This document shows, in pieces, positions 1 through 3,700 of a stretch of 10,001 nucleotides of DNA. A program made the translations under genes and the position numbers. Position 1 is the stretch's first letter. Each line of letters opens with the position of its first letter. The DNA is from Eubacteriales Family XIII. Incertae Sedis bacterium (GTDB taxonomy: Bacteria > Bacillota > Clostridia > Peptostreptococcales > Anaerovoracaceae): assembly GCA_031276775.1 (NCBI GenBank), contig JAISML010000115.1, forward strand, positions 1 through 10,001, in the 5' to 3' direction. The notes beneath the pieces were generated by a model. It was not told the origin of the DNA. It was given only the letters and a program-made list of their open reading frames with translations, and did not search any database.

Positions 1-213
1 CGCTCCGTCGCCCGTGTCCGGCTCGCTTCCCACGCCGCCCCGGTGCGCCATGTTGGACAGGATTTCAATGGCGTCTTTCACCAATTTGTGCGTTTCGTTT
101 CCGTTTATGCTGACCACCATCCCGATGCCGCAGGAATCGTGTTCAAATTTCGGTTCGTACAGACCTTGCTGTCTTGGTTGTTGCGGAAGCTCCATTTCCT
201 GTTCGTTGTTCAT
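1..213 (-). CDS. gltB: Glutamate synthase large subunit, N-terminal fragment (runs off left edge)
   Basis: Only the first 71 codons are in the window. The product would be the large (alpha) subunit of glutamate synthase, which releases ammonia from glutamine at an N-terminal class II amidotransferase domain and passes it to 2-oxoglutarate to make glutamate. The sequence shows HDSCGIGMVV with Cys28 as the expected nucleophile, exposed after removal of a 27-residue propeptide. It is followed by the family pattern EILSNMAHRGGVGSEPDTGDG (residues 50-70). The ATG at 213 is preceded by GGAGAAGGAC, a good ribosome site. The gene lies 34 nt downstream of amt on the same strand, so co-transcription is likely. 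The small subunit and the FMN/Fe-S part of this subunit lie outside the window. Identification is by family motif and is strong despite the short length. Confidence 0.93.
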   Translation of the reverse strand, partial: MNNEQEMELPQQPRQQGLYEPKFEHDSCGIGMVVSINGNETHKLVKDAIEILSNMAHRGGVGSEPDTGDGA

Positions 214-247
214 GTCCTTCTCCTTCGCCGGAGCGCAAGCCCTCCTG

Positions 248-2014
248 TCAGTCGTCCTGCAACGCGTCGTAGCCTTCTTCGCCCGTCCTGATCTTGACGA
301 CGTTTTCCACATCGTAGATGAATATCTTGCCGTCGCCCATGCTGCCGGTGTACAATGCTTTCTTGGCCGCCGCGACGACGGTTTCGACCGGTACCTTGCA
401 GACGACGATCTCCGCCCTGATCTTGGGCAGCAGATGCGGCTGTACCTCGACGCCGCGGTAATACTCCTTGTTCCCTTTCTGCATTCCGTAACCGAGCAGA
501 TTGGTCACGGTCATGCCCGTGATGCCGATTTCGTGCATCGCCGCGTCCAACGCCTCAAAGCCGCTGGGCCGCGTGATGATGGACAGTTTGGTGTATTTGT
601 AAGGATTGATGGCGGAATCGCCGTTGAATTTTGTCGGCTCCGTTTTTTCGCGCGCATCCACCACGGGTATCGCCCGGTCGGTTGCGCTTCCGAGCGGCGC
701 GGCAGACTGCAACGTGGCGGTCGGGGAAACCGATCCGGTCAATGCGGAGACGAGATCCGAAACTTCGCCCGCCTGCACGGCAGGCATGAAGTCGGCGTAG
801 CCGCTGACCAAACCGTGCTCATGAATGTCCAGACCTTCGATCTCTTCTTCCCTCGTCACGCGCAATCCGATCGTGCGTTTGATGATTTGGAACGTGACGA
901 TCATGGTGACGGCGACCCAAGCGCCGACGGACACGACGCCGACGAACTGCACGCCCAACTGCGCGAAGCCGCCGCCGTAGAACAGCCCGCCATCCACCGC
1001 GAGGAAGCCGACCAGGATCGTCCCCACCGCGCCGCAGAGCCCGTGGACGGCGATGGCGCCGACGGGATCGTCGATCTTGAGCGACTTGTCGATGAAAGCG
1101 ATGCCGCCCACGAGGACAACGCCGGAGATCAGTCCGATGAGGATGGCGCCGAGGGGACTGACCGCGTCGCAACCCGCCGTGATGCCCACGAGTCCGGCCA
1201 GCGCGCCGTTCAGCGACAGGGAGACATCCGGCTTTTTATAGACGATCCATGTGAGCAGTACGACGGCCACCACGCCGCAGGCGGCGGCAAGGTTCGTCGT
1301 GACGAAGATGCTGCCCATGGCATTCAGCGCATCGTCGCCCGTGGCCGATACGGTGGAAGCGCCGTTGAATCCAAACCAACCGAACCAGAGAATGAACACG
1401 CCGAGCGCGCCGAGCGTGACGCTGTGTCCCAGGATGGCGCGCGATTTCCCCGATTTGGAATACTTCCCGATGCGCGGACCGAGGACTTTCGCGCCCACGA
1501 ACGCCGCGACGCCGCCCACCATGTGGACGCAGGTGGAACCGGCGAAATCGTGAAAGCCGAGTTCCCCCAGGAAACCGCCGCCCCAGATCCAATGGCCGGA
1601 GATGGGATAGACGATCAGGCTGATGACGATGGAATAAATGACGTAGGCGGAAAATTTGGTGCGCTCGGCCATGGCGCCGGATACGATGGTGGCCGCCGTC
1701 GCGCAGAAAACCGTTTGAAATATGACGAAAGACCAAGGCGATACGCCGTCCGGCGCCGCCGCCTCGATGGTATCGCCGAACAACCCGATGTCGAGTGTCC
1801 CAATAAATGCGTTGCCCGCCCCGAACATGACGCCGAAACCGAGAAGCCAGAAACAGACGGATCCAAATGAAAAGTCCACGAAGTTCTTCATGATGATGTT
1901 GCCCGCGTTCTTCGCTCTCGTAAAGCCGGCTTCGACCATCGCGAAGCCCGGTTGCATGAAGAACACCAAGGCGGCGCCGAGCAGCGTCCAGATCGTATCG
2001 ACTGATGAAAACAT
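248..2014 (-). CDS. amt: Ammonium transporter fused to a C-terminal P-II signalling domain
   Basis: 588 residues. Residues 1 to about 385 form an Amt/MEP/Rh ammonium channel of about 11 membrane helices. TM1 is of the PGFAMVEAGFTRAKN type and there is no cleavable signal peptide. The Amt signature DFAGSTCVHMVGG (156-168) carries Asp156 and pore His164; the second pore His is His324 (IAVHGLCG), with Trp144 and Phe103 at positions expected for the periplasmic site. A polar linker (about 390-472) leads to a complete P-II domain (474-588) with GMTVTNLLGYGMQKG, the T-loop EYYRGVEV, TGSMGDGKIF and VVKIRTGEEG. The position of the uridylylated Tyr51 of E. coli GlnB is Val524. The start at 2014 was chosen over an upstream in-frame ATG at 2050 because AAAGGAGG lies 7 nt before it and TM1 begins at once. 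Inference: the tethered P-II gates the channel in response to ATP/ADP/2-oxoglutarate. It is transcribed with gltB from the promoter at 2275-2303. Confidence 0.96.
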   Translation of the reverse strand: MFSSVDTIWTLLGAALVFFMQPGFAMVEAGFTRAKNAGNIIMKNFVDFSFGSVCFWLLGFGVMFGAGNAFIGTLDIGLFGDTIEAAAPDGVSPWSFVIFQTVFCATAATIVSGAMAERTKFSAYVIYSIVISLIVYPISGHWIWGGGFLGELGFHDFAGSTCVHMVGGVAAFVGAKVLGPRIGKYSKSGKSRAILGHSVTLGALGVFILWFGWFGFNGASTVSATGDDALNAMGSIFVTTNLAAACGVVAVVLLTWIVYKKPDVSLSLNGALAGLVGITAGCDAVSPLGAILIGLISGVVLVGGIAFIDKSLKIDDPVGAIAVHGLCGAVGTILVGFLAVDGGLFYGGGFAQLGVQFVGVVSVGAWVAVTMIVTFQIIKRTIGLRVTREEEIEGLDIHEHGLVSGYADFMPAVQAGEVSDLVSALTGSVSPTATLQSAAPLGSATDRAIPVVDAREKTEPTKFNGDSAINPYKYTKLSIITRPSGFEALDAAMHEIGITGMTVTNLLGYGMQKGNKEYYRGVEVQPHLLPKIRAEIVVCKVPVETVVAAAKKALYTGSMGDGKIFIYDVENVVKIRTGEEGYDALQDD

Positions 2015-2155
2015 ACACAAACCTCCTTTCTTGACCGCAATTACGGACAAAACCCCGCAATTGCTTGGGCGTGTTCAAATCGGATAAGCCAATTTGAGAG
2101 AATGTATGAAAAACAAAAGCGCCGCCGATACCGCGATACCCTTGTGTTGCTGTCC

Positions 2156-2185
2156 TGTACGGAAACGAGGAAGACGTTCCGTACA
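2156..2185 (-). other. Perfect 9-bp inverted repeat in the amt leader
   Basis: TGTACGGAA and TTCCGTACA flank a 12-nt spacer. It is the second hairpin of the amt leader, about 25 nt downstream of the first in the direction of transcription. No T-run follows. The two together suggest a two-hairpin regulatory element, but the family is not recognised. Confidence 0.5.
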
Positions 2186-2207
2186 AATCGGGATACGTTG
2201 GGCGAAC

Positions 2208-2244
2208 TTGAGGAACGAATCCGGAAATCGGATTCAATCCTCAA
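2208..2244 (-). other. Imperfect 14-bp hairpin early in the amt leader
   Basis: Two stacked 7-bp stems (TTGAGGA with TCCTCAA, and GAATCCG with CGGATTC) are separated by a symmetric 2x2 internal loop and capped by 5 nt. It begins about 25 nt after the predicted transcription start. No T-run follows, so it is not an intrinsic terminator. It could act as an RNA stem or as a DNA dyad for a regulator. Confidence 0.55.
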
Positions 2245-2274
2245 ACCCAAACACCTTGGAGGAAGGTTACTGAC

Positions 2275-2303
2275 AGTATACAACAGCCAACATGATATGT
2301 CAA
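2275..2303 (-). promoter_or_regulatory. Sigma-A/sigma-70 promoter of amt-gltB
   Basis: On the minus strand a perfect -35 TTGACA (2298-2303) is followed by 17 nt and a -10 TATACT (2275-2280). The stretch upstream of the -35 (2304-2342) is very AT-rich and may serve as an UP element. The predicted start site is near 2268. This is a housekeeping-type promoter; no sigma-54 (GG-N10-GC) site was noticed, although amt genes of many proteobacteria use one. Confidence 0.85.
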
Positions 2304-2340
2304 ACATTTCTTATATTTCGTAATATTCTGTTAATTTAAA

Positions 2341-2365
2341 ATCCCCGACAGAATTGCCGCTCGGG
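2341..2365 (-). terminator. Weak intrinsic terminator after the immunity-like genes
   Basis: On the minus strand CCCGA and TCGGG (2361-2365 and 2344-2348) can pair around 12 nt and are followed by GATTTTAAATT. The stem is short and the T-run is only four long. Its location, just after the last small gene and just before the amt promoter, is what makes it plausible. Confidence 0.35.
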
Positions 2366-2376
2366 TTGCGAAACCG

Positions 2377-2637
2377 TCACCACCATCTTTTTTCGTCCGA
2401 CGCCTTTTTGCAGCAACAGTAATAATATTCCAAAACATCGTCTTCCGATTCAAATAAGCCGATATCATACTTGCAGCCTCTGTCGCAATAAAAAAACTCC
2501 CAAACATCATTCACCTTTGTGATGTACGATCCATTGTCAAGCTTCAGCGGATCAAAAGGATATTGCACATACAATTCGCGCTTTGGGCATGGCATTTTCA
2601 ATTTTTTCAAATTTTCTTTCAATGCTTCCGTGTTCAT
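2377..2637 (-). CDS. Small immunity-like protein, paralog 1 (last of three)
   Basis: 86 residues, predicted soluble and acidic in the middle, with no signal peptide or membrane segment. It shares an architecture with the two preceding genes: a charged N-terminal helix (MNTEALKENLKKLKMP), a variable strand region, then W46-x4-C-D-R-G (53-54), FESEDD (62-67), YYYCCCKK (71-78) and the C-terminus DEKRWW. The W...[DE]RG...F-x-[ST]-E-x-D-x3-Y pattern resembles short immunity proteins of polymorphic toxin systems, but I cannot name the Pfam family with certainty. The start at 2637 has AGGAC 8 nt upstream, and the gap from paralog 2 is 21 nt. Codon use (AAA, TTT, ATA, TAT) is clearly more AT-rich than in amt or mop, suggesting horizontal origin. 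Its 3' end is a mosaic of its two sisters. Function is unproven. Confidence 0.72.
   Translation of the reverse strand: MNTEALKENLKKLKMPCPKRELYVQYPFDPLKLDNGSYITKVNDVWEFFYCDRGCKYDIGLFESEDDVLEYYYCCCKKASDEKRWW
2390..2427. repeat. 38-bp direct repeat, copy 1
   Basis: This 38-nt stretch is identical to 2934-2971. It encodes the YYYCCCKKASDEK end of paralog 1. Identity at nucleotide level, including third positions, between genes whose remaining sequence has diverged strongly indicates recent recombination or gene conversion. Confidence 0.9.
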
Positions 2638-2657
2638 CGCTTCATGTCCTGTCGCCT

Positions 2658-2677
2658 GTCACCACCATCTTTTTTCG
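2658..2677. repeat. 20-bp direct repeat shared by the 3' ends of paralogs 1 and 2
   Basis: This 20-nt stretch is identical to 2376-2395. It covers the EKRWW-stop end of paralog 2 plus one base beyond the stop codon. In paralog 1 the matching copy adjoins and slightly overlaps the 38-bp repeat it shares with paralog 3, so paralog 1 carries sequence from both sisters. Confidence 0.85.
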
Positions 2678-2910
2678 ATGTCATAATGCTTTTTCATCAA
2701 AAGGTAAAACAAATAATCGTTCGCATCATATTCATGAAAAAACGTCCCGAGATTTTTGGCGTCGCCGGCGTCCGTACACCGGAAAACCGCCCATCCGACC
2801 TCCGATTGTTCGAGACACAGACAATGGCGGGGTTGTTTCCCCGAAAGACTGTACTCCGATTCGGGTATTTTAAATCTCCCAAGCTTCTCTTTCAGTTTGC
2901 CCGGCGTCAT
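2659..2910 (-). CDS. Small immunity-like protein, paralog 2 (middle of three)
   Basis: 83 residues. The N-terminus MTPGKLKEKLGRFKIPESEYSLSG matches the helix-turn-strand start of its neighbours. Trp40 lies in VGWAVFRC, then FFHEYDANDYLFYLLMKK (57-74), and the end EKRWW is the same as in paralog 1. The RG pair and the YYYCCC block of the other two are missing, so this is the most divergent copy. The internal ATG at 2910 was chosen over the longer in-frame extension to 3078 because AGGGAGAG lies 7 nt before it and because the extension would overlap paralog 3 in another frame. The gap to paralog 3 is 10 nt, which indicates an operon. A role as an immunity protein is inferred from the paralog family and its tandem layout. 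Confidence 0.72.
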   Translation of the reverse strand: MTPGKLKEKLGRFKIPESEYSLSGKQPRHCLCLEQSEVGWAVFRCTDAGDAKNLGTFFHEYDANDYLFYLLMKKHYDIEKRWW

Positions 2911-2920
2911 ATCACTCTCC

Positions 2921-3169
2921 CTAATGCCATTTCTTTTCGTCCGACGCCTTTTTGCAGCAACAGTAATAATACTCGCAGGCGTCATGTTCGGAATCAAATA
3001 CCCCCTTGACATGTCGGACGCCTCTTTCACAAAAATAAACCGTCCAGGAAGCATCCGTTTTTCGCAAGCACAATTCATTGTCCGTGGAGGTCTCCCGGAT
3101 GCAGTAACAGCGCCTGTCCGGTATGGGCTTTAACGCAAGTATCCTTTCTTCCAATTCCTGCAACCGCAT
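2921..3169 (-). CDS. Small immunity-like protein, paralog 3 (first of three)
   Basis: 82 residues and the best match of the three to an immunity-protein pattern: Trp42-T-V-Y-F-C-E-R-G (42-50), VFDSEHDACEYYYC (57-70), ending CCKKASDEKKWH. It is rich in cysteine (about 8). The start at 3169 (MRLQELEERIL) was chosen because GGGAGACGAATC precedes it and the N-terminal helix aligns with those of its paralogs. The reading frame stays open upstream to 3319 through sequence that looks coding, which would join it to a lipoprotein leader if one base were restored (see the feature at 3170-3351). It lies just upstream of paralog 2 and probably shares a transcript with it. No partner toxin is in the window. 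Confidence 0.7.
   Translation of the reverse strand: MRLQELEERILALKPIPDRRCYCIRETSTDNELCLRKTDASWTVYFCERGVRHVKGVFDSEHDACEYYYCCCKKASDEKKWH
2934..2971. repeat. 38-bp direct repeat, copy 2
   Basis: Identical to 2390-2427, 544 bp away, in the same orientation. It encodes the YYYCCCKKASDEK tail of paralog 3. Recombination between the two copies would delete paralog 2 and fuse paralogs 1 and 3. Confidence 0.9.
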
Positions 3170-3351
3170 GATTCGTCTCCCTGTTTGCCTTTCAAAAAAC
3201 ACCGACGCATGTGTGGATAAGGCGTCGCCTTCCAGCGTTTTGGTGGCGCCGTAGTAGGGGATGTTGAATTCCGTCGGCGCGTCGTTGCGCAGGATGCCGC
3301 AAGCGACAGACATGCGCACAGCGAGAGAATTGTGATTCCCTTAATTTTCAT
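3170..3351 (-). pseudogene. Frameshifted small lipoprotein remnant
   Basis: From the ATG at 3351 the sequence reads a typical lipoprotein signal peptide: MKIKG, a hydrophobic core ITILSLCACLSLA, then lipobox LAAS-Cys21. Beyond this the frame turns Arg/Pro-rich, like the shadow of another frame, and ends at 3130 inside paralog 3. The neighbouring frame reads sensible protein over the same stretch (CGILRNDAPTEFNIPYYGAT, continuing to ASVFFE). One added base near 3295 would join the two as SLAACGIL, a canonical lipobox, and would run on without a stop into paralog 3 to give about 143 residues. It may be a decayed lipoprotein gene, a lipoprotein-immunity fusion or a sequencing error. A short intact lipoprotein in the first frame is also possible. 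No homologue is recognised. Confidence 0.35.
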
Positions 3352-3379
3352 TTCCCGCCGACTCTCTTCCCTGCAAAAA

Positions 3380-3421
3380 ACGCATAATGAGCATCACCAT
3401 AAGGATACACCCATTATGCGT
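3380..3421 (-). promoter_or_regulatory. 10-bp inverted repeat upstream of the minus-strand island
   Basis: ACGCATAATG (3380-3389) and CATTATGCGT (3412-3421) form a perfect inverted repeat around 22 nt. On the minus strand the second arm runs into TTTTTT, so it looks like an AT-rich intrinsic terminator or attenuator placed about 30 nt before the ATG at 3351. As DNA it could equally be an operator between the divergent transcripts. Confidence 0.5.
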
Positions 3422-3454
3422 CCGGTACAAGCGACCGTTGAGAAACCATTTCCA

Positions 3455-3502
3455 AAAACCGCAAGGCCTGAAAACCGCAAACCGATGTATGAAAAACCGC
3501 AA
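3455..3502. repeat. Three AAAACCGCAA boxes
   Basis: The 10-mer AAAACCGCAA occurs at 3455-3464, 3471-3480 and 3493-3502, with start-to-start spacings of 16 and 22 nt, all in one orientation. The cluster lies just upstream of the mop promoter and ahead of the divergent island, which fits binding sites for a regulator. No known consensus was recognised. Confidence 0.55.
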
Positions 3503-3532
3503 ACGGGTAATTTCCGAATTGCGCGATTTCCG

Positions 3533-3560
3533 TTGACTGACGGCGGATAATTGGTATACT
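3533..3560 (+). promoter_or_regulatory. Sigma-A/sigma-70 promoter of mop
   Basis: A -35 TTGACT (3533-3538), a 16-nt spacer and a -10 TATACT (3555-3560) on the plus strand predict a start site near 3567. That leaves a leader of about 134 nt before the mop ATG. The spacer is 1 nt shorter than optimal. Confidence 0.75.
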
Positions 3561-3577
3561 GATTTATATTGATAACA

Positions 3578-3599
3578 ATTTGTTGTTCGGACAACAAAT
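3578..3599 (+). promoter_or_regulatory. 9-bp dyad just after the mop transcription start
   Basis: ATTTGTTGT and ACAACAAAT are perfectly complementary around TCGG. The dyad begins about 11 nt after the predicted start site. It could be a repressor operator or a 5' hairpin of the mRNA; no T-run follows, so it is not a terminator. Confidence 0.6.
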
Positions 3600-3664
3600 C
3601 GGAGTTTGTGACAGCGTGAAATCGGAGTTTGTGACAGCGTGAAATCCGGGTTTGTGACAGGCGT
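3596..3664. repeat. Three tandem copies of a 23-nt repeat in the mop leader
   Basis: Units start at 3596, 3619 and 3642. The first two are identical; the third differs near its middle and end. The common core is GTTTGTGACAG. The array lies between the predicted mop start site and its ribosome site, so it is transcribed. It may bind a regulator as DNA or RNA, or may be part of a repeat family dispersed in the genome. Confidence 0.85.
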
Positions 3665-3700
3665 TTCATAATATACCGCAAAATTGAGAGGAGTTGTGTT

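Larger units (their letters stand above)
2015..2268 (-). ncRNA. Long structured 5' leader of amt
   Basis: About 250 nt separate the predicted amt start site (near 2268) from the amt ATG, and I see no convincing gene there. Two strong inverted repeats are visible. The first (2208-2244) has an outer stem TTGAGGA/TCCTCAA, a 2x2 internal loop and an inner stem GAATCCG/CGGATTC closing a 5-nt loop. The second (2156-2185) is TGTACGGAA/TTCCGTACA around 12 nt. A third, weaker one near the gene pairs two AATTGCGG-like blocks with one G-U pair. A T-rich run in the minus-strand sense follows a GC-rich segment at about 2107-2125. The leader may host an attenuator or a protein or ligand site. I cannot match it to a known riboswitch class, and transcription itself is inferred from the promoter. 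Confidence 0.5.

Noticed and set aside
14..1870. Open reading frame of 618 codons on the plus strand
   Set aside because: It is the antisense shadow of the Amt-P-II gene; its Arg/Asp/His-rich composition and lack of any recognisable domain mark it as a GC-driven artefact.
1236..2237. Frame of 333 codons overlapping amt on the same strand
   Set aside because: It is an out-of-frame Arg-rich reading of amt; the amt frame carries all the family motifs.
2156..2244. ANTAR-type two-hairpin antitermination element
   Set aside because: The hairpin loops are 5 and 12 nt and do not show the hexanucleotide loops with conserved A and G expected of that element.
2041..2307. Possible 88-residue minus-strand protein upstream of amt
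   Set aside because: It starts upstream of the predicted transcription start and has no ribosome site or recognisable motif.
2102..2323. Possible 73-residue plus-strand protein
   Set aside because: It lies over the amt leader and promoter, has no ribosome site, and its sequence includes the hairpin arms; no family resemblance.
3596..3664. CRISPR array
   Set aside because: The repeats are directly tandem with no spacers, and there are no cas genes.
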